A stretch of DNA of 64,000 nucleotides from Chrysophaeum taylorii (taxonomy: Eukaryota; Sar; Pelagophyceae; Pelagomonadales; Pelagomonadaceae): NCBI GenBank assembly GCA_029834535.1, contig JAQMWT010000682.1, forward strand, positions 62,001-126,000, in the 5' to 3' direction. Both the position numbers and the translations under genes were made by a program. The stretch's first letter is position 1; the number at the start of each line of letters is the position of its first letter. This document shows, in pieces, positions 37,760-48,874 of the stretch. Under the pieces are notes generated by a model. That model was not told the origin of the DNA. It made no database searches and saw only the letters and a program-made list of their open reading frames with translations.

Positions 37760-38589
37760 TCAGCTTCGGGGCTGGAGAAGCGCCAGGGCGGCCTCGAAGG
37801 CCGAAAAGCGAGAGGCGGAGACGACGCAGGCGCGGACCACAGAGGGACCGACACCTCTATAGAACGCCGCGAGGCTGCCCGCCTCCGCGATCATGGTTCT
37901 TGCGACGCGCCAGGGACTCGCGGCAGTTGCCCGTTGCACCTTGGTCTTGATGGCATCCAAGGGAAAGCTGACGACCCAGCCCGAGGCGCCAGCGGTGGCC
38001 CCCGAGAGCGCGACGGCCGCGGCCGAGTCGTCCAAGGCACGGCCGGCTTCATAGACCCCAAAGTACGTGCCTGCTCGGGGCTACTCTAGATACGAAATTC
38101 GCGACGCGTACCGAGGAAAACGCACTCGCGGAGCGTGTTGACGCCGTGGCCGCGGTAGAGGTTTCGGAGACCCGCGGTGCGCGCGGCGTCCAGGGTGGAC
38201 GTGGCGAGCCCGAGCGCTACCCTCACCTTGAGGAGCTCGAAAGGAGTGGAAATCAGCGCCGAGAACGGTCCGCACATCGCGCCCGCGACGGGCGCCGCCG
38301 GCAGGCCGCCGGCGGCCGCGAGGCGCTTGAAGTTGCTGTAGAGCGCGAACGTCTGGGCGTTGAGGACGGTCAGCGCCGCCATTGGCGCCGCGACGCCGCG
38401 GTAAAATCCGCGGACCCCGTCGCGCCGCGCGATATCCTGGACGGTGCCAACGATGCCCCGCGCGCGCGTCTGCATGTGCGTCTTCACCACGTCCATCGGA
38501 AACCCGAGGAGCGTCCCAAAACTCCCGGCGACAACGCCCGCCAACGCGCTATCGACAGTGCGGCGTCCCTTGTCGCTCGACGTCATCAT
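37760..38589 (-). CDS. Mitochondrial carrier (SLC25) protein with a 41-nt intron
   Basis: Two exons, 38589-38112 and 38070-37760, give a 262-residue protein. The intron 38071-38111 (41 nt) begins GTACGC and ends GAGCAG. Without splicing the frame stops just after VFLGT. The three carrier repeats are clear: FPMDVVKTHMQTR, TPFELLKVRVAL and FPLDAIKTKVQR, each with PxxxxK. Carriers exchange metabolites across the mitochondrial inner membrane. The substrate is not evident. The helicase gene follows 40 bp after. Confidence 0.85.
38071..38111 (-). other. Spliceosomal intron, 41 nt
   Basis: GT-AG intron in the carrier gene. Removal joins a Gly codon (G|GC) and restores the third carrier repeat. Confidence 0.85.
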
Positions 38590-40353
38590 CGGACAGTACC
38601 CTCCATGCGCAAGTCTTTAAATGTGTGGGTTTGTGGGGTAGGAGGGATGTGCCTGACGGGCTGAGATAAGTATGCACAAGTCTGGTCAAGTGATTTGAAG
38701 CGAACACGTGGCAATCGTGAATCTTTGGTGGTAGAGCTTTTGGACGAAAGTGAAGTGGTGAAGCGAGCAAGGTTCGCCTTCTTCATGAGCGTGTGACGTG
38801 ACGACTTATCTTTGGACAAACCGCTCTTGAGACGGCCGATAATCTCTCAATATCGCGACGTGCCCCCAAGCGGCTCGCAGCCGGCATTCAGCCTTTCGCA
38901 CATCGCCAAAGTTGGAGTAGTCTAGGCGTTGATGAGATTTTTGACCTTTGTTGGACCGCTCGAGTCGCATCTGGATTCGGATGTTGCACTCGAGCGCTCG
39001 GAGATCAGAATTGGCAATGCCCTCAGTGACGACCACATCCAAAAAAACGACCCAACTTGTGATGGTCCGTCGAGTTGGCGGGATAAAAACGAACGAGGAA
39101 CATACACATTTCCAACGGTTGGGTTTCGCGAAGGAGGTGCGAGCTGCTGCCAGTTCATTCGTAGCGAAACAGGTGTATACCCGGCCGGCGATCCGCGTCG
39201 TTCACGCGTGGATCATCCAAATCCAGAGCCCGAACGAGTTTCCATCCATCCCCGCGATAAGAGTGTCGCGACGCCGCTTGCAGAGCGGCATCCAAATCAT
39301 CATAGAAAGAGGAAGAAGCATTACCGACCGACTGACGAGGACATGCCCGACTTGACGACCTTTCGCGCGACAAGTCGTAATGCCATGACTCTAGGCCCGC
39401 AGCTACCCTCGCTCCGGAAGAGCGCCGCGGCCTCGTTGGCCTGGATAACTTTATTCTTCAGCAGCAAGCAAACCATCGTGAGTCCGTCCACGTCCTCCAA
39501 CGACTGATTTTCCAAGAGCTAAGTTTACGTCCCGGTACGTGCCCGCGTGAATCTCCTCGTGTTCGCCACAAACTCTTCGATCTCGTGTTTGAGATCGCGG
39601 ACATTCTGACTCGCTGTACGGAATCATGGTGCCTGATCGAGGTTGTCTCCAATCGCCTACGATGCTCTCGCGCACAATGGCGATGTGTCGCGTTTAAGAC
39701 ATGTCGGCGGCGGCGCTGGAAATACCATATCAAGAAGTCCTCCAGCGCCTTGGTCTGGAGACTATCGAAAAAAAAACTCCTCTGGGCAGGCCAGTGTGTT
39801 GCCCGCGTGTCCTGGAAACGCCTTCTTCCTCGGATTCGAGATGCTCTTTTCTCGCGTGTCGGGTCCCCGCAGCTCACGCGCGGCCGGGGTCTCAACAAGG
39901 CACTCCGCAAATCTCGCGTAGCAGCGAAGACGTGGTACTCCTCGCCCAAGACCTCCGTGATGTCCAACTGGCGACTGACCATCACCCCGCCCGCGATCCT
40001 CCTTTTTTTGTCTTGTCTTAAAAAAGGCCCAGTAATAATAAATAACTAACTAACTATGATCCCGCACGCCTGAAATAATAAAATGGCCGAGCATTGTGAG
40101 GGTGGCCTCTGGGCAGTTAGTTAGTTAGTTAGTAACTTACTAATTGGCGGTACTTATGATGATGATGATGATGACGATGATAGGAGAGACCCGAAGAAGC
40201 GCCTTGGCGCGCATGCATGGAGAAGCAAAGAAGAAGAAGAAGAAGAAGACCAGAGAATGGATACTGGGAGGCGTCCGTGCTAGAGAGGTTCGGGTCGCCG
40301 TTAGGGTTACATAACTTGGAGGAAAGTCCGGCAGCCAATAGATAAGGAGCGAG
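38590..40353. other. Decayed coding stretch
   Basis: About 1.8 kb. From 38612 an R2-like fragment appears. From 38932 a 191-codon plus-strand frame (MRFLTFVGPLESHLDSDVAL) runs to 39507. On the minus strand are open pieces with TMVCLLLKNKVIQANEA (about 39470-39430) and GDVRKAECRLRAAWGHVAIL (about 38907-38850), which look loosely ankyrin-like. I cannot decide which strand was coding. A four-base TTAG run lies near 40115-40135. Confidence 0.35.
38612..38680 (+). repeat. R2 repeat fragment
   Basis: TCTTTAAATGTGTGGGTTTGTGGGGTAGGAGGG and the rest match part of R2 at 54813-55022, with a deletion. Confidence 0.65.
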
Positions 40354-40556
40354 GCTTCGGCGTCGGCTTCGGCGTCGGCTTCGGCGTCGGCTTCGGCGTC
40401 GGCTTCGGCGTCGGCTTCGGCGTCGGCTTCGGCGTCGGCTTCGGCGTCGGCGTCGGCTTCGGCGTCGGCTTCGGCGTCGGCTTCGGCGTCGGCTTCGGCG
40501 TCGGCTTCGGCGTCGGCTTCGGCGTCGGCGTCGGCGTCGGCATCGGCGTCGGCGTC
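40354..40556. repeat. 12-bp minisatellite (GGCTTCGGCGTC)n
   Basis: About 17 units with two 6-bp variants. Read on the minus strand it gives Pro-Thr-Pro-Lys repeats, but the frame has no ATG and begins inside the UDP-rhamnose gene. It starts 17 bp beyond that gene's stop. Confidence 0.9.
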
Positions 40557-40572
40557 GAGCTAGAGCTATTCC

Positions 40573-41496
40573 TTACGCAGCCCCGCGCGGCGTGGGCTTC
40601 CAGCCTTGGGCGTCGAGATTCTTTTTCATGCGTTTGAAGCACTCGCGCATGGCGTCGTGGATCTCGAGGATGGTCAGATCGGGAAGGGCTTTGACGAGCT
40701 TGGAGCAGTCGAGCTCGTTGTTGGAGCGGCGGGCCTTGAGGATTTTGTCCTGCTCCTCGACGGTGAAGTTGGTGTAGGTGAAGTCGGGGTCGACGTACTC
40801 CTTGTACATGTCGAGAATTTCGTTGTGAGATATGGCGCCGGGATTGCAGAAGTTATAGATACCCTTAAGCTCGCGGCGCGAGATCTCGAGGGAGACGGGG
40901 AGGAGGTCGCTCAAGACGGTCATCGAGTTCGGAATGTTGACGACCTTTTCGTATTTCGTGATTTTCGTGACGAAATTGCGCGCGGTAAGGTCGTCGGAGA
41001 TCGGCATGCGGACGCGCAACACCGCCAACTGGTCCTCGTACTCGCGCAGCATCTGCTCGACCCAGCCCTTGGTTTTCGAGTAGTAGGATCCGTCGAAGTT
41101 CGCGACGTCTTCTTCGGTGAAGCCAATCCCCGATCCAACGCGATGAACGTCGTCGTATTCGAAGATGCACCCCGTCGCGTAGAGAGTGCAGTGGATCCCT
41201 TTCAGCCAGCAGATGTCCGCGAGGTTCAGGCAGCCGACCACGTTGGTTCTAATGACGGTTTGCCGGTTGGACTCGCACCAGTCCACATTGGGCCGTCCGG
41301 TCACGCCCGCAGCGTTAAGGACGCGCGTCGGCTTGTGTTCTTCTATCTCGCGAATCACGTGCTCGCGGTTCTCGAGCCGCGCCGACCCGAGGACCACCTC
41401 GTCGCCGTTCGCCTTGATCAGCTCCTGGAGGATCCCGCCGATCCACCCGCTCTTCCCGTACAACAAGAACTTTTGCTTCTCTGCCGACGCCGCCAT
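40573..41496 (-). CDS. Bifunctional UDP-4-keto-6-deoxy-glucose 3,5-epimerase/4-reductase (UER1/NRS-ER type)
   Basis: A 307-residue protein of the RmlD/NRS-ER family. NAD(P)-binding glycine loop [15 protein letters not shown] (8-22), [29 protein letters not shown], active-site YYSKTK, and [20 protein letters not shown]. The enzyme makes UDP-L-rhamnose for glycan or flavonoid rhamnosylation. Its neighbours do not form a clear pathway. Length and motifs are normal. Confidence 0.92.
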   Translation of the reverse strand: MAASAEKQKFLLYGKSGWIGGILQELIKANGDEVVLGSARLENREHVIREIEEHKPTRVLNAAGVTGRPNVDWCESNRQTVIRTNVVGCLNLADICWLKGIHCTLYATGCIFEYDDVHRVGSGIGFTEEDVANFDGSYYSKTKGWVEQMLREYEDQLAVLRVRMPISDDLTARNFVTKITKYEKVVNIPNSMTVLSDLLPVSLEISRRELKGIYNFCNPGAISHNEILDMYKEYVDPDFTYTNFTVEEQDKILKARRSNNELDCSKLVKALPDLTILEIHDAMRECFKRMKKNLDAQGWKPTPRGAA

Positions 41497-41548
41497 TAGA
41501 CCCCACTACTTTTTTCGATTTCGATCTCTTGTGTGCAACAAAACAAAA

Positions 41549-41584
<36 letters not shown>

Positions 41585-41914
41585 CTTGGGGTTTCAGATT
41601 GGAGCGCGGTGTTGTTGTTTGTTCAACCACCAAGAGATTCGATTCTCGAGCCCCTTTTACGACGGCTTGGGCGGTCGGTCGGATGGGCGCACTCGACGAT
41701 TCGGGTAGAGACCAACTTGGTGGCATCGGCGTCGCGGCGATTCTCGTCATGTTGCCTGCCTAATCGACGAAATCGGGCGCTGTAAACGCTGCGAGGTCGA
41801 GTGCCTCCGCCGTTGCCGGTCACCGACGCTGCCTTGGGTGACGTGCTGATTCGCCGTGCATCTCTCGAGAGAGAGCGTCACTCGTCGCTATCCGACATTG
41901 TTGGTCGCTCGCGC

Positions 41915-41956
<42 letters not shown>

Positions 41957-42332
41957 CCACAACAACCACAACAACAACATCTCATGGTGGCTCGTGTTTT
42001 GCCGCATGGCCTTAGCACCCGGCTTGAGGACCTCAACGTCTCGTCGTTGCATTGGTGGGTGACGCGCTTCATGAACCTAGGGTGCTGTCGATACCGAAGG
42101 AGACCTAGGTCCGTCGTCAGGCACTCACTCACGCGCATTGGATAATCGTTTGTTTGTGCAATGTGGCGCCGGACGAAAAAAAATGTGTGTCCGATGATGA
42201 TGATGATGATGACGATGATGATGTTCATCATATGCTAATTCATTTTGGTTCAAGGCTGTACACACGTCAGGGAGGGCGGGAGGGAGGGAAGGGGGGGCAA
42301 AAGTATGCAAGTATAAGGTACGAGTGCAGAGA
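41497..42332. other. Intergenic with poly-A and CAA runs
   Basis: Between two minus-strand genes. A run of about 31 A at 41550-41581 lies 53 bp upstream of the UDP-rhamnose gene start, and a CAA/CAACCA run occurs at 41918-41980. Short frames occur on both strands without a domain. Confidence 0.6.
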
Positions 42333-44129
42333 TTAGTCGAGGAAGAATGTCCTGAAGGCCTCGAGGGCCTGGTCGGCGAGGAGGTCGTTCGTGGCTTTGG
42401 CGGCGTCGAGGTCGTCCGCTACGACGGGGCGTTCGCCGGGTGCAAGTTCGACGGACACGGGGATCGCCTGGTCGAGCGCGGTCTGCCAGACGTCGATGCC
42501 GTCGTCGAGGGTGATCTTTTGGTGGTGGTGGTGGTCGTCGTCGTCGTCCGCGGCGATGGGGTGGTCGTGGACCCCGAAGACTTGGCGCCAGGGGAACTTG
42601 TCGTGCTCGAGCGGGACGAGGGCGCCCGTGCCGAGGAGGCGCGAAAATTCTTCGCGTTGCCAGGCCGTCACCCCGCACACCGCCAGCAAGTCGGTGACCG
42701 CGCAATCCCCCGAGGCGAGGGCCTTGGCGACGTCGCGAGGACCGCAGAGGTGGACGCGCTTGTCGCGACGCTTACGAAGCGGCGCGGGTTGGTCGTCAGA
42801 CTTTTTTTCGATCAGAGGCCCGTCGAGGCGCTCGCCCGGGGTGTCGGTGCAGAGCGGGCCGAGCTTCAACCAGACAACCCCGCCCGGCGCGCCCCGCGCG
42901 GCGAGCTCGCCGCCAAAGGCCACCGCGCGGCGCACGACGCGACGGTTCTGGAGCTCGAGCGAGACGGCGCGCTTCGTCGGCCGGTTGAGCGTTGCCGCCA
43001 CGACCACGTCTTTCGAGCTCGCCACGACGAGCGCCAGGGACTTGTGAAGGAACTGGCGGTCCAGCACGAAGTCGGGGCCGACGGCCGCGCCGGCGACGAG
43101 CGCGCCGCGGGCGATCGGCTCGTCGGGCGGGCCCGCGAGGCGCCTCAGCGCCTCGTCGGCGCGCCGGCGCTCGACCGCGTTCTTCGAGAAGGCCGCCGCG
43201 TCGATCTTCGACGACGACAACCGCACGTCCACCCAGGTCCGCAACATCTTGTCGTCGAGCGTCCCCGCGGCCTCGCGCACGTCGTCGTCGCGACCGATCC
43301 GGCGCATGAGCGACTCCCACGTCGCCACCCCGTCGGCGAGCTGCCGGGATTCCGCGTTGAATATGTCGCGGGTCTTGAGCAACTCTCCCAGCAACGACCC
43401 CCCGTCGGCGGCCGCGACGAACCACGAACCCCTCTCGAGCTCGCCCTCGAGCTGCCCGGGCACCCACCCCGCGTAGCCGCAAAAGACCCAAAAGTCGGAC
43501 TGCGACGCCTTTCCGTCGGCGACGAGCCGCTTCGCCGTGTCGAAGGAGCACCGCGACACCCCCTTCACCACCGTCGACCCCTCGTTACCCAGATCGAGCG
43601 CGGTCAGACACTCGACGTCGAGCCGCTTGCCGTCGCGACGCGCCGGACTCGGCGCCGCGAACACGCCGCCCTCGCACACGTCGCCCCCCAACCACACCGT
43701 CCATCCGTCCAGCGTCCGCTGCGACGGCCGGTTCACGATCACCCCCTTGGTGAAATTCGCGTCGTGCTGCACGATCACCACCGCGCACTTGTGGAAGTAC
43801 TGCTGCCGCAGCGCGAACCCAAAATCCTGGCGCGTCCCCCCCAGCAACACCGACCCCTGCTCGATCAGCGGCGTCTCGTACGCCCAGCTCTCTTGATCCG
43901 CCGCCTCGCACTCCTCCGAGTCCTCCAGGAGTCCGCCGCACCGCGACCGCGAAATCAACCGAGCGCGAAAGTCTCGGACGTCCCCCGCGACTTCCGGCGG
44001 CGCGTCGTCCTCTTCCTTCTCGAGGTGGTCCCGCTTCGCACTCTGCGCACGCAGGCTCTGCCGGACCCACGGCTGCGCGACCCACGCATCCACGACGACA
44101 CACACCACAAACCACACACCGACCGCCAT
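42333..44129 (-). CDS. Tandem UPF0301/AlgH (DUF179) protein with targeting peptide
   Basis: A 598-residue protein. A hydrophobic N-terminus (VGVWFVVCVVVDAWVAQP) suggests secretory or plastid targeting. The first DUF179 domain spans about 85-260: GSVLLGG, YFHKCAVVIVQHD, KGVIVNRPS, WLGGDV, FCGYAGWVPGQLEGEL. The second spans about 345-560: GALVAGAA, FLHKSLALVVASS, AATLNRPTK, VCGVTAWQREEFSRL. Plants have single-domain plastid members. The second copy is more divergent. The molecular function of the family is not firmly known. Confidence 0.8.
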   Translation of the reverse strand: MAVGVWFVVCVVVDAWVAQPWVRQSLRAQSAKRDHLEKEEDDAPPEVAGDVRDFRARLISRSRCGGLLEDSEECEAADQESWAYETPLIEQGSVLLGGTRQDFGFALRQQYFHKCAVVIVQHDANFTKGVIVNRPSQRTLDGWTVWLGGDVCEGGVFAAPSPARRDGKRLDVECLTALDLGNEGSTVVKGVSRCSFDTAKRLVADGKASQSDFWVFCGYAGWVPGQLEGELERGSWFVAAADGGSLLGELLKTRDIFNAESRQLADGVATWESLMRRIGRDDDVREAAGTLDDKMLRTWVDVRLSSSKIDAAAFSKNAVERRRADEALRRLAGPPDEPIARGALVAGAAVGPDFVLDRQFLHKSLALVVASSKDVVVAATLNRPTKRAVSLELQNRRVVRRAVAFGGELAARGAPGGVVWLKLGPLCTDTPGERLDGPLIEKKSDDQPAPLRKRRDKRVHLCGPRDVAKALASGDCAVTDLLAVCGVTAWQREEFSRLLGTGALVPLEHDKFPWRQVFGVHDHPIAADDDDDHHHHQKITLDDGIDVWQTALDQAIPVSVELAPGERPVVADDLDAAKATNDLLADQALEAFRTFFLD

Positions 44130-45479
44130 TCAAACCACAAATCGCGCGCGCGAACAAAACGGAGGCAGCTGGTGCAACTTGTCCACACTGCCGTCTCCTT
44201 CGGAAGTAAATAAAACCCCCTCCTCCGAAAATTTACGATTCACGCAAGCTGCTGAATAAGAGGGGAAGTGGCACAGACAGGGGTTTGTTTGTTGTTGTTC
44301 GCCTAGTAAAATTGCCGGACGACGACGAAATTGGTGGGTGACAAGGGGGAAACTGTAGAAGTGAAGTCAAGTAAGATAAAAAAGTGAAAAGCAATGATAT
44401 CTTTTACATTATTTTAATGCAAAAAAAGGAAGTAGTAAAGGCAAAACGTGCGGTACCCCAAAATCAATGACAGTGGTACTGTGTTGGCACCACCGGAAGA
44501 GAAAAACACAAACAAACATCTTGCCACCGCGGAGATATGTGCAATGGGTCCCCTTGCGCCGACATCAATCAGACCCACCGTCGCGCGTCTCCTGCTCTAA
44601 CCGCGTCTACCACGAGGATAACAACGGTGCCTTACCACTGCTCATCGCAGCGAAGTGAATTTCGCGCGCGCGCGGCGTTGACGTGCCACCAGAACAACAA
44701 CGTTTTTACCCCAAAATGGTCACGCCGAGATCGCGCATGCTCGGGCCGACATCCACCACCCCGACAACACGGGTTCGTCTCCGACTGCGCTCCAAGGGGT
44801 CAAATTGCGCTACTCTCTTGCTCGAAGAACGCGCGAAGGACGGACGGACGGACACCTTTTTGTCGCGAGCCGGACGGGTGACCTCGAGATCGCCTCGTGA
44901 ACGATAACGGCGCGAATGTCCACATGGCCTTTGTGAAAAGCATTGCCTGCTGCTCGACGACCGTGGTACCGAGGAGCCCAACACGAGCAGCACGAGGCCG
45001 CTCGTTGCGGCGATCCTCAAAAAAATGCATGCATAATCGCGCCTGCTACTATCGCCCCCGATCTCGTGAACAGACATCTCGGAGGCGAGAGAGCGATGTG
45101 CCTGGACCGGGAATCTTGAAGAAGCAGAGACAAATTCTGTCGGCAGCTAAATACCGCGGGAATCCATCCATACGGCCGCACCACAGATGTAGACGCGCGA
45201 AACGGAGCGCCGACTTCGTCGTATGTGCTCCTTCTCCTCTCTTAGGACAGGGCGCCCCGCCCCAGTAGTACGTACGATGACCTGCTGCGCGCGCCTCCAG
45301 ACAGTATGTATAAAATTCCAGGGTTTTCGCGCACATACCACACGTGAACCACCTCCTTCATTCACCTCGTGGTGAGTCGGAGGAGGGAGGAGGGCGACGA
45401 CGACGACGAAGTATTTGTTGTTACGTACGGGGGGCGGGGCAGGGCAGGGCATTACATTTAATTGGGGAAAAAATGACAC
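44130..45479. pseudogene. Decayed region with ankyrin-like relic
   Basis: Between the UPF0301 and valyl-tRNA synthetase genes. Plus-strand text around 44615-45030 shows GALPLLIAAK, NGHAEIAHARADIHHPDNTG, HLFVASRTGDLEIA, and NDNGANVHMAF in different frames, then LLLDDRGTEEPNTSSTRPLV. The NGANV and SRTGDLEIA pieces are ankyrin-like. Stops and frame changes show that it is a relic. Confidence 0.45.
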
Positions 45480-48400
45480 TCATGAAGAGGAGGAGGAGGC
45501 GGCGGTTTGCTCCCACATCGCGATAGCTTGCTGTGCGACCTGCGATGATGATAATAATGATAACGATGATAAAAAGAAGAGGTACGTACGTCGCGTCGTT
45601 CGGTGTACTGCCTGAGCTTGTCGGCGTCGAGTCGACGTTGCTTTTCTGGCGCGTTGGCGAGGTAGGCGGGGTCGGCTTGCTTGGCCTCTAGTTTAGAGAT
45701 GAGGGGGGTGAGGTCGTCGATCTGCTTTGCGAGCTTATCTATCTCGGCTTTGGGGTCAACGAGGCCCTTGAGATCGATGAGGACGGCGGTGGTCTCATCG
45801 ACGATCTTGAGCGCGCAGTCGGTTGGCGTCGGGTCTCGGGGGCTAAGGAGCGTCGTCGTGGAGGCCTTTGCGAGCGTCTCAAAGTCGTCGAGCTGGCGGG
45901 CGAAGGCGGCGTTTTTATCCGGGGTTGTGAAGCGCACGTAGAATGCCGCGGGTTTGCGGGCGACGTTGTACTGGGCTCTCAGAGACCGGGCTGCGTCGAC
46001 GCAGGCGAGGACGAGGCGAGTGTCCGCTTCCACCCCCGGATCGCGGCGTCCGAGGGGCTCGGGGTAGGGTGCGACCATGATGGAGGTGTCGAGGGGCTGG
46101 GGCCGCGGCAAACGCTGCCAGAGTTCTTCGGTCACAAACGGGCAAAAGGGGTGGAGGGCGCGGAGACCGACGTCGAGGCACGCCCAGAGGGTTTTTTTGG
46201 CAGTAATTGCCGCGTCTCGGGCTGCGGCGGCGGCGGTGACATTTTTGTCGTCTTCGTAAACGACGGGCTTAACGAGCTCGACGTAGACGTCGCAGAGGTC
46301 GTCGAGGAAGAAACGGTAGAGAGCCTCGACGGCGTCGGCAAAGGCGTAGGTCTCGAGGCTCGAAGAGACGGCTTGGACGGCGGCGTCGAGGCGCGAGAGG
46401 GCGAAGCGGTCGCGCGGCGCGAGGTCAGCTGCTGCGTCGTCGTCGTCGAACTTGACGGCATCAATACGGAAGTCGCCAAAGCACCCCAAGACGAATCTCA
46501 CGACGTTCCAGAGCTTGTTGCAAAAGTTCCGGTATCCGATCACGCGCTTGATGTCGAGGTTGATGTCGCGGCCCTGGACCGTGTAGGCGAGGAGGCCGAC
46601 GCGGAGGGCGTCCGTGCCGCAGCGTGGGATACCCTCGGGAAAGTCGGCGCGGTGGCCCTTTTCGGCCCTCGCGATCTCCTCGGGCTTCAAGTTACCCTCG
46701 CGAAGCCTCGAGACGAGAGCCTCGAGGTCGCAGCCGTCGATCACCTCCAAGGGGTCGATCACGTTCCCGAGGGACTTGGACATCTTGCGGCCGTCCTTGT
46801 CCCTGACCATTGCGTGCAGGTAGACGTCCGTGAAGGGGAGCGAATCGGTGAGCTCGAGGCCGAGCATGACCATGCGCGCAACCCAGAAGAACAGGATGTC
46901 GAGGCCCGTCTCGAGGAGAGTCGTCGGGTAGAAGGCCTCGAGGTCCGGGGTGGTGTCGGGCCAGCCAAAGACGCTAAACGGAAACAAGCCCGAGCTGAAC
47001 CACGTGTCGAGGACGTCGTCGTCGCGCGCCAATCTTCCTAACACCTTGCCTTCCTCGGCGAGGATCTCGGTCGCGCGACCGGCCGCCTCGGAATCGTCGC
47101 GCGCGACGACCCACCGGTGAGACATTGCCGGCGAGTTGACGTCGACGTCCTCATCGCCCTCGGCGTAGGCGAACCACGCAGGAATGCGGTGGCCCCACCA
47201 GAGCTGGCGGCTCACGCACCACGGTCGAATGTTCTTGAGCCACTGGAACCAAGTTTTCTCGTGCATCGACGGCAGGATCCTGAGAGAACCGTTTCGTACG
47301 GCCTCGCACGCTCGCCTCGCCATCCCCGAGCACTCCACGAACCACTGGGGCTGCACGAGGGGCTCGATGATATCGTTCGACCGCGAACACAGCGCAAGCC
47401 TCATCGGCCTCGGGTACTTATCGCGGATCAGCCCGAGCTCCCGAAGCTTGTCTTCGACGATCTTGCGCGCGTCGTACCTTTTCTTCCCGGCAACCCACGC
47501 GGGAAACACCTCGCTCTGTTCGACCGGTCGATTTTGCGAAGAGAAGAACGGTGTCGCCTCGGACACGATCCTTCCGTCGACGTCGAGGATCGTTATAAAC
47601 CGCAAATCGTGGCGCTTGCCGCACTCGTAGTCGTTGGGGTCGTGAGCTGGGGTGATCTTGACGCATCCCGTCCCCAAGGTCATGTCCACCAACACGTCGT
47701 CGAGAATAATGTCGACGCGCCGCGATGGAAAGAACGGGTGCCGCACGCGCTTGCCGTGCAGCCGCTCGTACCGCGGATCGCGAGGGTGCACCGCGACGGC
47801 GACGTCGCCCAACATCGTCTCCAAACGAGTCGTCGCCACCACGACTTCGTCTCCTGTCTCGACCCCGCTTTCGTCGTCGATAACCTTGTACGCGAATTCG
47901 GTGAACATCCCAAATTGATACGATGCCTCCTCCGCATGGTTCGGCACCGACCGCCACTCGCCGCCCTCCAGCTCGACGTATTCCACCTCCAAGTCGCTGA
48001 TCGCCGACTTGAGCGCCACGGACCAGTTCACCAGCCGGCTCGCGCGGTACACGAGGCCCCTCTCGTGGAGCCGCACGAAGGCTTCGGTGACGGCCTTGGC
48101 GCACATCGGGTCCATCGTGAAACGCTCGCGCCCCCAGTCGACCGACGACCCGAGCCGGCGCAACTGCCGGCAGATGCGACTCCCGTACTGCTCCTTCCAC
48201 TCCCACACTTTTTCCAAGAACTTCTCGCGCCCGAGGTCGTGCCTCGAGACACTCTGCTTCGCGAGCTGCTTCTCTACCACACTCTGGGTCGCGATCCCCG
48301 CGTGGTCGGTCCCCGGCACGTACAGCGTGGCGTCGCCGCGCATCCGATGCCATCTCGCAAGACAGTCCTCGATAGCGGCCGTCAGCGCGTGGCCCAAATG

Positions 48401-48874
48401 CAGCGACCCCGTCACGTTCGGCGGCGGGATCACAATCACAAATTTCTTATTGTCACCAACCGTTCTAGCCTCGCACCCGTACAATCCACTCTTCTCCCAC
48501 CACTCCTGCCAGCTCGCCTCGACGGCCGACGGCGCGTACGTCTTGGCCATCAAAGCCGCCAGCACCTTCTTCTCGCCACACGGAGTCGGCGGCGCCTCGA
48601 CCTCCTCGATCTTAGAACGAGCCTCCTTCGACGCCTTCGCCCTGGCCGCCTTCTCCGCCTTGGCTTTTTGCTTCTCGGGGTCCACAGCCCACCGATTAGG
48701 GTCCTTCTCCTTCTTCGTCCCGGAGTCACCACGTGCCTGCCGCTTCTGCTCCTTCTTCGACAGCTTCTTCGCTCCCGAACTCGTGGTCGTCATCGTCAAT
48801 CCCGTCGTCATCTCCTCCGACACCATCGAGTACACGAGCGCGTACTCGTCCAACGCGCAGGGCCCGCCGACCAT
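45480..48874 (-). CDS. Valyl-tRNA synthetase with a 50-nt intron
   Basis: Exon 1 is 48874-45590 and exon 2 is 45539-45480. The intron 45540-45589 (GTACGTACC...CATCGCAG) gives a 1114-residue protein ending VAQQAIAMWEQTAASSSSS. The unspliced frame runs on into an unnatural Tyr/His/Pro tail. The class-I features are PPPNVTGSLHLGHAL (HIGH) and KMSKS. The N-terminus has the Lys/Ala-rich extension of cytosolic eukaryotic ValRS, and the C-terminal coiled coil carries KAEIDKLAKQIDDL. It charges tRNA-Val. The N-terminal Met is the first of several close Mets. Confidence 0.93.
45540..45589 (-). other. Spliceosomal intron, 50 nt
   Basis: GT-AG intron in the valyl-tRNA synthetase gene, GTACGT donor and CGCAG acceptor, on a codon boundary. 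Confidence 0.8.

Noticed and set aside
40307-40642. Minus-strand frame with Pro-Thr-Pro-Lys repeats
   Set aside because: No ATG start, begins inside the UDP-rhamnose synthase gene and is produced by a 12-bp minisatellite.
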